A DNA stretch of 64,000 nucleotides, taken from assembly GCF_006149005.1 (NCBI RefSeq), contig NZ_VBSL01000009.1:179918-243917 (forward strand), in the 5' to 3' direction. This document shows, piece by piece, positions 25,269 through 33,220 of the stretch. Within the stretch, counting starts at the first letter, position 1, and the number at the start of each line of letters is the position of its first letter. The notes under the pieces were generated by a model. It was given only the letters and a program-made list of their open reading frames with translations, did not search any database and had not been told where the DNA came from. The translations under genes and the position numbers were made by a program. Source of the DNA: Larkinella sp. C7. Its GTDB lineage: Bacteria; Bacteroidota; Bacteroidia; Cytophagales; Spirosomataceae.

Positions 25269-27266
25269 ATGCGATACCTACTACTTTGCCTCAATCTTCT
25301 TCTCTTTACCTCCGCCATTGCCCAGCAGCAGGTGGACATCTGCGTCTACGGCGGCACATCCGGGGGCGTCATTGCGGCTTACACGGCCCGGAAACTGGGA
25401 AAAACCGTGTTGCTGATCGAACCCGGCAAACACCTCGGCGGCATGACCTCCGGCGGTTTGGGCCTCACCGACATTGGCAATAAATACGCCATTACGGGCA
25501 TCTCCCGCGATTATTACCGGCGCATCGGGCAGCACTACGGCAAGTTCGAGCAGTGGATTTTTGAACCGCACGTAGCCGAAAATCTTTTCAACGACTACGT
25601 CAAACGAGGCCAGGTCGATGTGCTGTTGTCGCACCGGCTTTCGAGTGTAAAAAAGACGAACGGAACCATTCAGGAAATTGTGCTGGAAGATTCGGAAAAA
25701 CCGGCTGCCAAGCGCACCGTTCGGGCCAAAATGTTCATCGACTGCTCGTATGAGGGCGATTTGATGGCGAAAGCCGGTGTTTCGTACACCGTTGGCCGGG
25801 AGGCTAATTCGAAGTACAACGAAACCATCAGTGGGGTGCAGCTCATGAAAGGCCACCAGCTTCCCGATGGCATCGACCCGTTCAAGACCCCCGGCAAACC
25901 GGAATCCGGCCTGCTCTGGGGCATTAGTCCGGCGAAACTGGAACCGGATGGAACCGGCGATACCAAAGTTCAGGCGTATAACTACCGCATCTGCCTGTCG
26001 TCCGATCCGGCCAATCAGGTACCCATTACGCGCCCGGCGGGTTACGATTCTACGATGTATGACCTGCTCGCCCGGCTGATTGAAGCCCAGCCGCAAAAGC
26101 GCACACTCAACGACTATTTTATCTGGAGCGGAATGCCCAACAAGAAAACCGACATCAACAACCGGAACGGTTTTTCGACGGATATGATCGGCATGAATTA
26201 CGAGTATCCGGACGGAAGCTACGGGAAACGGGCGCAGATTATTCGCGATCACGAGCTGTATACCAAGGGATTGCTGTATTTCTTCGGCCACGATTCGCGG
26301 GTTCCGCAGGAGCTTCGGGAGCAGATGCTGAAGTGGGGCTATCCGAAAGACGAATACACCGATACCGGCAACTGGTCTCCGCAGCTTTACGTTCGGGAAG
26401 CGCGCCGGATGGTGGGGGCGTATGTGATGACGCAGGCCAATTGCCAGGGAAAAGAGGTCGTGACCGATGGCGTCGGCATGGCGGCTTACACGATGGATTC
26501 GCACAACATTCAGCGGATTGTGATCGAAAAAGACGGCAAGAAAATGGCGAAGAACGAGGGGAACGTTGAGGTGGGCGGTTTCGGGCCGTACCCGATTGCC
26601 TACCGCGCCCTGATTCCGAAAGAAACCGAGTGCCGGAATCTGCTGGTGCCGGTTTGCCTGTCGGCGTCGCACATTGCCTACGGATCGATTCGGATGGAGC
26701 CGGTTTTTATGGTGCTGGGCCAATCGACGGCCTTGGCGGCTTCGATGGCCATCGATGCGAAAACCAGTGTACAGAAAGTGGACATTGCTAAATTGCAGCA
26801 GGAACTGAAAATGAATCCGTTAGCGGACAAAAGTACACCTGAAATCCTGGTCGATAATGACGACCAGGCGTTGACAACGACAACCGGCCCCTGGCGGCTG
26901 GAAAGCAAGAGCAAGGGCGGCTATGGCCCGTCGTATCTGATCCACGAAGGACAGGGCACCGAAGCTGCATCGGTGCGGTTTACGCCGAACATTGTCAAGG
27001 CGGGTAAATACCGGATCTATACCTATTTCCCGCGCCTGGCCAAAAGTGCTTCCGAGTTGGGGGTAACGGTTTCGGACGGAAAAAGCCAGAAGGCTATTCC
27101 GATTAAACCCGCTGATATTGTGGTGGTTGGCCAAACGTCCGGCGAATGGGTGTCGCTTGGGGAATACGACCTGCCAAAAGGGAAAACGGCCTCGGTTGAA
27201 ATTGCGGTCAAGCAAACCGACGGGCCGGTGGTGGCCGATGCGGTTTTGTTCGTACCGGCGTTTTAA
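25269..27266 (+). CDS. Exported FAD-dependent oxidoreductase with C-terminal golvesin-like domain
   Basis: A 665-residue protein, a paralogue of the preceding gene. It has a Sec-type signal peptide (residues 1-19, ending FTSAIAQ), the FAD strand VDICVYGGTSGGVIAAYTA at about 22-40, GKHLGGMTSGGLGLTDIG, and FIDCSYEGDLMAKAGVSY. The FAD part ends near RMEPVFMVLGQSTALAAS. Residues about 540-665 form an extra beta domain (AGKYRIYTYFPRL, VSLGEYDLPKG, VVADAVLFVPAF) of the golvesin/xanthan-lyase C-terminal type, often a carbohydrate-contacting module. The pair probably works on the same exported substrate. Confidence 0.88.
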   Translation: MRYLLLCLNLLLFTSAIAQQQVDICVYGGTSGGVIAAYTARKLGKTVLLIEPGKHLGGMTSGGLGLTDIGNKYAITGISRDYYRRIGQHYGKFEQWIFEPHVAENLFNDYVKRGQVDVLLSHRLSSVKKTNGTIQEIVLEDSEKPAAKRTVRAKMFIDCSYEGDLMAKAGVSYTVGREANSKYNETISGVQLMKGHQLPDGIDPFKTPGKPESGLLWGISPAKLEPDGTGDTKVQAYNYRICLSSDPANQVPITRPAGYDSTMYDLLARLIEAQPQKRTLNDYFIWSGMPNKKTDINNRNGFSTDMIGMNYEYPDGSYGKRAQIIRDHELYTKGLLYFFGHDSRVPQELREQMLKWGYPKDEYTDTGNWSPQLYVREARRMVGAYVMTQANCQGKEVVTDGVGMAAYTMDSHNIQRIVIEKDGKKMAKNEGNVEVGGFGPYPIAYRALIPKETECRNLLVPVCLSASHIAYGSIRMEPVFMVLGQSTALAASMAIDAKTSVQKVDIAKLQQELKMNPLADKSTPEILVDNDDQALTTTTGPWRLESKSKGGYGPSYLIHEGQGTEAASVRFTPNIVKAGKYRIYTYFPRLAKSASELGVTVSDGKSQKAIPIKPADIVVVGQTSGEWVSLGEYDLPKGKTASVEIAVKQTDGPVVADAVLFVPAF

Positions 27267-27365
27267 CATCCGTGGGTACGTTTAATTTCAATTTGGTGGC
27301 TGGTTGACAGTAGAGGAAAGCCTGATCGGAGCTTTAACGGTTAGCAATCTTCATTTCATTCCTTC

Positions 27366-28139
27366 ATGATTCTTGATCTTTTCTCCCTTCAGGGCAAAAC
27401 GGCGCTGGTAACCGGCGCGAAACGCGGTATCGGGAAAGCGATGGCCATCGCGCTGGCCGAAGCCGGTGCCGACATCATCGGGGTCTCGGCCACGCTCGAA
27501 CCGGGTAGCGAGGTGGAAACCGCCGTAACCGCACTGGGCCGCAAGTTTTATCCGTTTCCGGTCGATTTTACGGATCGCTCCGCGTTGTACACGTTTCTCG
27601 AAACCGTCCGCGACGAGTGTCCGCCCATCGATATTCTGGTCAACAATGCCGGGAACATTCGCCGAAAACCGGCGGCCGAACATCCGGACGAATACTGGGA
27701 CGAAATCATCGACATCAACCTCAACGCCCAGTTCATTATCAGCCGGGAAATCGGTCGCGAGATGCTGGCGCGGGAGGTGGACTACAACCGAAAAATCATT
27801 TTTACTGCTTCTCTGCTCACCTTTCAGGGTGGCATGACGGTGCCGGGCTATGCCGCCAGCAAAGGTGCCATCGGGTCGCTGACCAAAGCCCTGGCGAATG
27901 AATGGGCGTCGAAAGGCATCAACGTCAACGCCATTGCGCCGGGCTACATCGCCACCGACAACACGGCCGCGCTCCGGGCCGATGCCGACCGCAATCCGGC
28001 CATTCTGGCGCGTATTCCCGCCGGACGCTGGGGCGAAGCTGACGACTTGCAGGGAGCCGTCGTTTATCTAGCGTCGCAGGCTTCCAACTACGTGCAGGGA
28101 ACGATTCTGACCGTCGACGGCGGGTGGATGGGTAGATAG
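27366..28139 (+). CDS. kduD: SDR dehydrogenase, KduD-like (2-dehydro-3-deoxygluconate dehydrogenase)
   Basis: A 257-residue classical short-chain dehydrogenase. The NAD-binding TGAKRGIGKA (16-25), NNAG (93-96) and the catalytic Ser149 (FTASLLTF), Tyr162 and Lys166 (GYAASKGA) are present. The C-terminal segment APGYIATDNTAALRADADR and ILARIPAGRWGEADDLQGA match KduD closely, an enzyme of hexuronate catabolism. A gluconate 5-dehydrogenase-like activity remains possible. Lying 99 bp after the oxidoreductase genes, it suggests that the locus handles an oxidised or acidic sugar. Confidence 0.87.
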   Translation: MILDLFSLQGKTALVTGAKRGIGKAMAIALAEAGADIIGVSATLEPGSEVETAVTALGRKFYPFPVDFTDRSALYTFLETVRDECPPIDILVNNAGNIRRKPAAEHPDEYWDEIIDINLNAQFIISREIGREMLAREVDYNRKIIFTASLLTFQGGMTVPGYAASKGAIGSLTKALANEWASKGINVNAIAPGYIATDNTAALRADADRNPAILARIPAGRWGEADDLQGAVVYLASQASNYVQGTILTVDGGWMGR

Positions 28140-28184
28140 GTCGACCGAAAATCGTAAACATTCGGATCCGTTTCGCAGTTATGG

Positions 28185-28703
28185 ATGGAAACAACCCTCA
28201 CCATGATGGACACGAACGAAAACGAAAATCAGGAAATCTTCGACCCGCAGGCCCGGGACGAATCATATTATTCTAAAAATCCATACCAGCACGGTACGTC
28301 CGATTACGGGAAACCGAGTGAGGGCGTAGGAACCGGCGAAATGGTGGTTCCATCGGCTGATGGGGGCGACGTCGCCCACGACATCAGTGCCGACCGGGAA
28401 GACAACCGGGGTAATTTTGAACATGAAGCCCGCCCGGATAGCCACGGATCGACACAGGAATGGGATGTAGATCCCAATGTGATTGCCGAAAACCGGCAGG
28501 ATGCGGCCCATGCGCCGGATAGCGTCGAAAGCGGTTTGCCCAGCAGCATTGAAGGTCTGCCCGATAATCCGTCGGACGAAGCGCTGTTTGTCCGCAAAGG
28601 TGCCACGTATCTGGAAGAAGGTGACAAGCCTTCCGAGAACTACGACCCGCACCACATGGGGTATGGCGATGGCGACGATGATGAGAAAAAAGATAAGTCG
28701 TAA
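28185..28703 (+). CDS. Acidic, low-complexity protein of unknown function
   Basis: A 172-residue, strongly hydrophilic and acidic protein without signal peptide or membrane segment. It is rich in Asp, Glu, Asn, Gly and Ser, with phrases such as DPQARDESYYSKNPYQHGTS, GGDVAHDISADREDN and a final GYGDGDDDEKKDKS. It looks intrinsically disordered. An internal ATG at 28203 is an alternative start. It follows the KduD-like gene by 45 bp and is closed by a strong terminator, so it may be the last gene of that transcript. I do not recognise a family; a stress or hydration role is only a guess. Confidence 0.7.
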   Translation: METTLTMMDTNENENQEIFDPQARDESYYSKNPYQHGTSDYGKPSEGVGTGEMVVPSADGGDVAHDISADREDNRGNFEHEARPDSHGSTQEWDVDPNVIAENRQDAAHAPDSVESGLPSSIEGLPDNPSDEALFVRKGATYLEEGDKPSENYDPHHMGYGDGDDDEKKDKS

Positions 28704-28726
28704 AATAAAGTTGAATCTTTGCGAAA

Positions 28727-28759
28727 ACGGCCTGCTGATCTTAGCAGGCCGTTTTTTTA
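28727..28759. terminator. Rho-independent terminator between convergent genes
   Basis: A perfect 10-bp stem ACGGCCTGCT/AGCAGGCCGT (28727-28736 with 28743-28752, 6-nt loop) followed by seven T on the plus strand and preceded by A-rich sequence. It ends the 28185 gene and lies against the stop codon of the AraC gene. Confidence 0.9.
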
Positions 28760-29572
28760 TAATTCGGATGGCGAACGCTGCGTCAACTGACGAGCGTCTT
28801 TCACAAAATGAGAGAAATCGGTGTAGCCAACCTCTTCAAATGGATACCGGCTTCCATACCGTTGATACAACTGAAGAGCGTTCTTGAATCGAAGCAGTTT
28901 CTGGCAATATTTGGGCGAATAGCCGAGGGTTTCGTTGAAATACCGGTGTAATGAAGGGTACGAAACGCCTAGTTCGTGGCAGATTTTGCTCAAGTGTTGC
29001 TCCCGGTTTGCGGTTTTTGGCCCAAATTTCTGCAAAACCGCCTGCACAATTTTGAGCTTGTAATTCACTTCTACCCGCTGAATTCGCTTCAGCAACAGAG
29101 TTTCCACCAGGCGGACGCGTTCGTGAAACACGGGAACGGTTTGTAATTGCTCTTCCAGTTCGTCCGGGCGGATCAAAATACTTAAGTCCGCATGGGTGTT
29201 TTCTATTTCCTGAGTCTGGAAATGAAACAGTTTACCCAGCATTCCCGGTTTGAATTTGACGTAAAATTCGTGAACGCCAGCGGGATAGATGGACGTGTGC
29301 AGATCCGTCAGATTTCCGAGCAGCCGGGAACCGTGTCCGGTTTTAACCGCGCCGGTTTTCTGGTTGATCGAAAGCCAGTTCTGCGGATGCAGGCTAATGC
29401 ACAGTAGATTGGAGAGGTTAGGTAACCCATTCAAATACAGTGGATTCGCTAAGGTCGCAGGTTGATTCACTTCAAAATAATAGTCGACAAAAACCGTCAG
29501 TGCCGGGCTGGGGTGGGCCAGCCGGAAATGCGGTTCTGCTTCGTCTTCATAAATAACCCGTCCCTTGTTCAT
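28757..29572 (-). CDS. AraC family transcriptional regulator
   Basis: A 271-residue regulator. The N-terminal half (about 15-150) resembles the DUF6597-type sensor domain (LAHPSPALTVFVDYYFEV, HEFYVKFKPGMLGKLFHF). The C-terminal double HTH covers about 170-265, with KICHELGVSYPSLHRYFNET and LGYSPKYCQKLLRFKNALQL followed by VGYTDFSHFVKDARQLTQ. It is the last gene of a three-gene operon: its ATG overlaps the preceding class II aaRS-like gene by 4 bp (ATGA). It may regulate that operon itself. Confidence 0.92.
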   Translation of the reverse strand: MNKGRVIYEDEAEPHFRLAHPSPALTVFVDYYFEVNQPATLANPLYLNGLPNLSNLLCISLHPQNWLSINQKTGAVKTGHGSRLLGNLTDLHTSIYPAGVHEFYVKFKPGMLGKLFHFQTQEIENTHADLSILIRPDELEEQLQTVPVFHERVRLVETLLLKRIQRVEVNYKLKIVQAVLQKFGPKTANREQHLSKICHELGVSYPSLHRYFNETLGYSPKYCQKLLRFKNALQLYQRYGSRYPFEEVGYTDFSHFVKDARQLTQRSPSEL

Positions 29573-30501
29573 GACACCAGTCGAAACAGCAGTTCGACCC
29601 CCAGGCCGGTGATCAGAAACCGCTCTTTTTTGTTTTGTAACAATTGCTGCGTCCAGTCGACAAAACCGCCGTCGCCAATTTCATAGTCCTGACCGCCAAC
29701 TGTAATCAATACCTTGTACTGTAGTCCTTTGTAATAGTGGTTTTCATGATTGGGGGCGGTTTCGGTTTCGATGACGAGGTCGGGCCGACGTTGCAGGAGA
29801 TGGTCTTTCGCCTGTTCCAGCAATCGACCGTCCTCACTTCGTTGAATGAGTTTAAACCGCAGCGTGTCCATCCGCAGGGCGTCGCGCAAAACAGCGGTCA
29901 CCACGGCCAGGTGTTCGGCCAGACTTTCGCGCTCAAACTGAAAACTGCCGGTATCGCGTCCCGACGAGACCAGACAACCGATTTTAAAGTGTTGGGTATG
30001 CCCTGCAACGGCCACTTTCGGCGTCCGGACATGCCGTTGAATGGTGCTGAACCGGAGTTGGTCGGTGGGCGAAACCGGTTTCCATTGTCCGCTCTTTTTC
30101 AAGTCGCTAACGTGCAGCGCGAGCGCGTTGGTGGCGTCGGCCAGCACTTCGGTGCCGCGCAGGGCCGACAGGATTTTTTGCTGATCGGCGGTTGCCACCA
30201 CCGAGCAGGAACCCAAAGGTGCCACCGGCGACAGTTCGATGGCTTTGAATTGAAACGTCTCGAATAGCTGTAAAAGCTTGGTTTCCAGACCGCGCAAAGC
30301 CAGGAAATTGGTGTCGGCCGGTTTGACGAAGCGGTTTTTCTGGTAGTGTTGCAGCAATTCCGCCGGTGCCAGCCGCCCGGTTTGCCGATTGAACACCTCG
30401 AGCAGCAGCGAGTTCAGTTCCGAGGGTGTCAGTTCGTCCGACAGCACCTGTAGAAGGTCCGGTCGGTTAATTCGATTCAGGATTTTCTCGACAATGGTCA
30501 T
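29569..30501 (-). CDS. HisRS/HisZ-like class II aminoacyl-tRNA synthetase-fold protein, no anticodon domain
   Basis: A 310-residue cytoplasmic protein of no family I can name. Seen in the sequence: RHVRTPKVAVAGHTQHFKIG (157-175) occupies the place of HisRS motif 2 (R-x-E...GR..eF.Q.g); HYYKGLQYKVLI (255-266) resembles the HisRS 'YYtG.vFev' strand; EIGDGGFVDW (274-283) resembles motif 3 GGRYD; GLGVELLFRL (299-308) resembles the terminal 'GfaiGlERL'. The usual C-terminal anticodon-binding domain is missing. I infer a class II catalytic-domain fold, as in HisZ or PoxA/EpmA, with altered active-site residues. It overlaps both neighbours by 4 bp, so GNAT, this protein and AraC are translationally coupled. 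Confidence 0.55.
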   Translation of the reverse strand: MTIVEKILNRINRPDLLQVLSDELTPSELNSLLLEVFNRQTGRLAPAELLQHYQKNRFVKPADTNFLALRGLETKLLQLFETFQFKAIELSPVAPLGSCSVVATADQQKILSALRGTEVLADATNALALHVSDLKKSGQWKPVSPTDQLRFSTIQRHVRTPKVAVAGHTQHFKIGCLVSSGRDTGSFQFERESLAEHLAVVTAVLRDALRMDTLRFKLIQRSEDGRLLEQAKDHLLQRRPDLVIETETAPNHENHYYKGLQYKVLITVGGQDYEIGDGGFVDWTQQLLQNKKERFLITGLGVELLFRLVS

Positions 30502-31052
30502 GACAGCAGCGCGGTTACTTTCTCCTCGTTGACGAGGCTATACCGGTATTCATCCACGACTTTTCCGTTCTTGTAGACAGCCGCTTTCTGAATGACATCC
30601 CGTACAAATCCATTTTTTTCCAACACCCGCATCGACGGTTTATTGTAGGCCATGATGCCCGCAAAAAGCCGGATCAGCCGGGTGGTTTCAAACGTATACT
30701 GAACGAGGTGACGAATGGCAACCGTGGCAATCCCCCGACCCCAATAGGGTTCGCCGAGCCAGTAGCCAATTTCGCCCGACAATTGATGAATGTCCGTTTG
30801 CGGAATCACACCGCTAACCCCCGCCAGCTTTCCGTCCAGATAGATTCCTAAAACCAGGCCCATAGCACCATCCTGAGCGGCTTCGATGAAATACACCGCG
30901 TCGTTGAGCGAATACGGATGCGGAAAAGAATCCCGCAAATTGAGCCAGATGGCCCGGTTATTGGCCAGTTGGGCAATGGTTTCGGCATCCCCGGTTTTCA
31001 GGCTGGCCAGTGTGATGCCGTTTTCGCAGTCAAGTTCGATTCGCTCCGTCAT
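30498..31052 (-). CDS. GNAT N-acetyltransferase (RimJ/RimL-like)
   Basis: A 184-residue acetyltransferase. It has the RimL-type layout: TLASLKTGDAETIAQLANN and WLNLRDSFPHPYSLNDAVYF near the N-terminus, the strand MGLVLGIYLDGKLAGVSGVI, EIGYWLGEPYWGRGIATVAI (acetyl-CoA binding loop, Q/R-x-x-G-x-A variant) and the late RLFAGIMAYNKPSMRVLEKNGF. The substrate may be a protein N-terminus or a small amine. It is the first gene of the minus-strand operon; its stop overlaps the next start as ATGA. No strict promoter match was found upstream. Confidence 0.92.
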   Translation of the reverse strand: MTERIELDCENGITLASLKTGDAETIAQLANNRAIWLNLRDSFPHPYSLNDAVYFIEAAQDGAMGLVLGIYLDGKLAGVSGVIPQTDIHQLSGEIGYWLGEPYWGRGIATVAIRHLVQYTFETTRLIRLFAGIMAYNKPSMRVLEKNGFVRDVIQKAAVYKNGKVVDEYRYSLVNEEKVTALLS

Positions 31053-31146
31053 ACCTGCAAAGTTGGTGGCAATCTGGTTGAATTCAGGTGTAAAAATCGA
31101 TCATCTTGTAAAAAACGCATTTTATGGAAGCTTTTTACTAAAAAAG

Positions 31147-31177
31147 TTGCCGCATCGGTCCCGGTTTTCTAATATTG
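31147..31177 (+). promoter_or_regulatory. Probable promoter upstream of DUF1080 gene
   Basis: TTG (31147-31149), a 20-bp spacer, then TAATATTG (31170-31177), one mismatch from TAnnTTTG. It lies about 50 bp before the ATG at 31228. Confidence 0.45.
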
Positions 31178-31227
31178 TTGCGTTGTAGCATTACAGCAAA
31201 CCAATCGTGAACTCAAATTACATTTTT

Positions 31228-31941
31228 ATGAAGATTACGCTCAACACGCTGGCCCGGGTGGCTTTGTTGGCTCTGGTTTTAAACGTCGTCAATTCGTCTC
31301 AAACCGACGCATCAGGCCCCAAAAAAGGAAAATGGGTCAAACTTTTTGATGGAAAAACATTAACCGGTTGGCACAGCTACCTGAAAAAGGAAGCGTCTGA
31401 CAAATGGCAGGTGGAAGACGGGGCCATTGTGTTGACCAGCCGGGGCGGGGGCGATCTCGTAACGGACAAGGAATACGAAAACTACGAACTGGAACTCGAA
31501 TGGAAGATTTCGGAAGGCGGCAACAGCGGAATCATCTACCGCGTTCACGAAGATCCGAAATTCAAGAGCACGTATAACTCCGGCCCGGAAATGCAGGTGC
31601 TTGACAACGAGCGGCATAAGGACGCCAAAGCGGGTAAAAACGGAAACCGGACCTCCGGATCGCTCTACGACATGCTGCCGCCCTCGGATTTTTCGGCTCA
31701 GAAAGTAGCCGGTGAATGGAATAAGGTTAAATTGGTGGTCAACAACGGGAAAGTCGAGCATTACCTGAACGGTAAGAAAGTGGTTGAATACCGCACCAGC
31801 GGTCCGGAATGGGATAAAATGGTGAGCGAAAGCAAGTTCAAAGGCTGGGAAGGTTTCAACCAGTTCAGCAAAGGCCACATCGCCCTTCAGGACCACGGCG
31901 ATAAAGTATGGTATCGGAATATCCGAATCAAAGAATTATAG
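31228..31941 (+). CDS. Exported DUF1080 (3-keto-disaccharide hydrolase-type) protein
   Basis: A 237-residue protein from the ATG at 31228; an in-frame GTG at 31207 would add seven residues before the signal peptide and is less likely. A signal (MKITLNTLARVALLALVLNV) precedes a single DUF1080 jelly-roll domain: WVKLFDGKTLTGWHSY, DGAIVLTSRGGGDLVTDKEY, LEWKISEGGNSGIIYRVHED and the terminal HIALQDHGDKVWYRNIRIKEL. It is followed after a hairpin by a Tat-exported TIM-barrel isomerase, a pairing often seen in Cytophagales sugar loci that convert 3-keto sugars. A paralogue lies at 5541-6179. Confidence 0.9.
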   Translation: MKITLNTLARVALLALVLNVVNSSQTDASGPKKGKWVKLFDGKTLTGWHSYLKKEASDKWQVEDGAIVLTSRGGGDLVTDKEYENYELELEWKISEGGNSGIIYRVHEDPKFKSTYNSGPEMQVLDNERHKDAKAGKNGNRTSGSLYDMLPPSDFSAQKVAGEWNKVKLVVNNGKVEHYLNGKKVVEYRTSGPEWDKMVSESKFKGWEGFNQFSKGHIALQDHGDKVWYRNIRIKEL

Positions 31942-31942
31942 T

Positions 31943-32032
31943 TAATATCGAATACTGAATAACGAATGTTGAATAACGAACGAGTCGTGTTTATTTCATC
32001 ATTCAATATTCGTTATTCAGTATTCGATATTA
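31943..32032. repeat. Intergenic inverted repeat, 32-bp arms
   Basis: Left arm 31943-31974 and right arm 32001-32032 are complementary at 31 of 32 positions around a 26-nt loop. The arms consist of ATATCGAATACTGAATAACG-type short units. The element fills the spacer between the DUF1080 and isomerase genes and starts just after the DUF1080 stop codon. Confidence 0.88.
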
Positions 32033-32051
32033 GCATCAAAATCCTTCCTAT

Positions 32052-32933
32052 ATGAAAACCCCTTCCCGCCGTTCGGCCATCAAAACCCTGGCCGGAACCG
32101 CCCTGACCTTTTCTGTTATCGACTCTTTAGCCGCTCAAATGGAAGAAACCCAGAAAACCGCTTTCCCGGCCCTGAAAGGCCGGATCAACCACTCCGCCTG
32201 CAAGTGGTGTTACGGAAAAATTCCGCTGGAAGACTTTGCCAAAGCCGCCAAAGAAATCGGCCTGACCGGCATCGATCTGCTGGGACCGAACGAATGGCCG
32301 ATCGTTAAAAAGTATGGTCTGACCTGCTCGATGGCGCAGGGGGCCGGGAAAGGCATCAACGACGGTTTCAATGATCCGAAACTGCACGACGAACTGGTGG
32401 CGAGTTACGAGGCCATCTTCCCGAAACTGAAGGAAGCGGGGTTGAAAAACGTCATCTGTTTTTCGGGAAACCGGCGCGGTATGGACGATCAGAAGGGGAT
32501 GGAAAACTGCGCGGTGGGCCTGAAACGACTCATGAGCAGTGCCGAAAAACACGGCGTGGTGATGGTGATGGAGTTGCTCAACAGCCGGGTTGATCACAAG
32601 GATTACATGTGCGACAAATCCGCCTGGGGCGTTGAACTGTGCAAAATGGTCGGTTCTGAAAACTTCAAGATGCTGTATGATATTTACCACATGCAGATCA
32701 TGGAGGGCGACATCATCCGCACCATCCGGCGGGATCACCAGTATTTCGCTCACTACCATACCGGCGGCAATCCGGGTCGTAACGAGATCGACAACGGGCA
32801 GGAACTGTATTACCCGGCCATTATGCAGGCCATCGTTGACACGGGCTACAAAGGCTTTGTGGCGCAGGAGTTTATTCCGAAGCGCGATCCGCTGACGTCG
32901 TTGCAGGAGAGTATTGCGATTTGTGACGTGTAG
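32052..32933 (+). CDS. Tat-exported sugar phosphate isomerase/epimerase-like TIM barrel (hydroxypyruvate isomerase-like)
   Basis: A 293-residue AP-endonuclease-2-fold TIM barrel. It has a twin-arginine-type leader (PSRRSAIKTLAGTALTFSVI). The metal-site positions match hydroxypyruvate isomerase-like proteins: VVMVMELLNSRVDHKDY (Glu), FKMLYDIYHMQIMEGDI (Asp/His), YFAHYHTGGNPGRNEID (His) and GFVAQEFIPKRD (Glu). The substrate is not known; exported members are thought to act on keto sugars in the periplasm, which would fit the DUF1080 gene just upstream. A terminator follows. Confidence 0.88.
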   Translation: MKTPSRRSAIKTLAGTALTFSVIDSLAAQMEETQKTAFPALKGRINHSACKWCYGKIPLEDFAKAAKEIGLTGIDLLGPNEWPIVKKYGLTCSMAQGAGKGINDGFNDPKLHDELVASYEAIFPKLKEAGLKNVICFSGNRRGMDDQKGMENCAVGLKRLMSSAEKHGVVMVMELLNSRVDHKDYMCDKSAWGVELCKMVGSENFKMLYDIYHMQIMEGDIIRTIRRDHQYFAHYHTGGNPGRNEIDNGQELYYPAIMQAIVDTGYKGFVAQEFIPKRDPLTSLQESIAICDV

Positions 32934-32974
32934 CTTCCGGGTCTTGGACTAAAGTCCGTGAATAAAAGGATTTA

Positions 32975-33010
32975 AAAAGGCTTCTCTGTGACCAGGGAAG
33001 CCTTTTGTGT
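32975..33010 (+). terminator. Rho-independent terminator after the isomerase gene
   Basis: Stem AAAAGGCTTC (32975-32984) with GAAGCCTTTT (32997-33006), 12-nt loop, then T-rich GTGTC. Confidence 0.75.
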
Positions 33011-33063
33011 CTATGTAGGATTAGGGTATTGAATGAATAGAGTACCCTGAAAATCCACTACCT

Positions 33064-33193
33064 ATGAGCACCGAAACGCCAGACCAGTAGAGCAAGCTGC
33101 TGGGCGACATCAGCGACGAGGAACTCGGATTTGCCGGCGCATTTGCGTGATGTGCTGCCTGATCCGGAAGCGCTGAAGAAATTACTTGGCTGA
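33064..33193 (+). pseudogene. Short degenerate coding remnant
   Basis: Starting at ATG 33064 the frame reads MSTETPDQ, an amber stop, then SKLLGDISDEEL. After a frame change the bases read DLPAHLRDVLPDPEALKKLLG followed by a stop. The composition looks protein-like in both pieces and a single stop plus a single frameshift would join them, so this may be the ruin of a roughly 45-residue gene. I do not recognise the family and chance cannot be excluded. Confidence 0.35.
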
Positions 33194-33220
33194 CCCTTTC
33201 GGCCTAAGCTAATGAAACCA

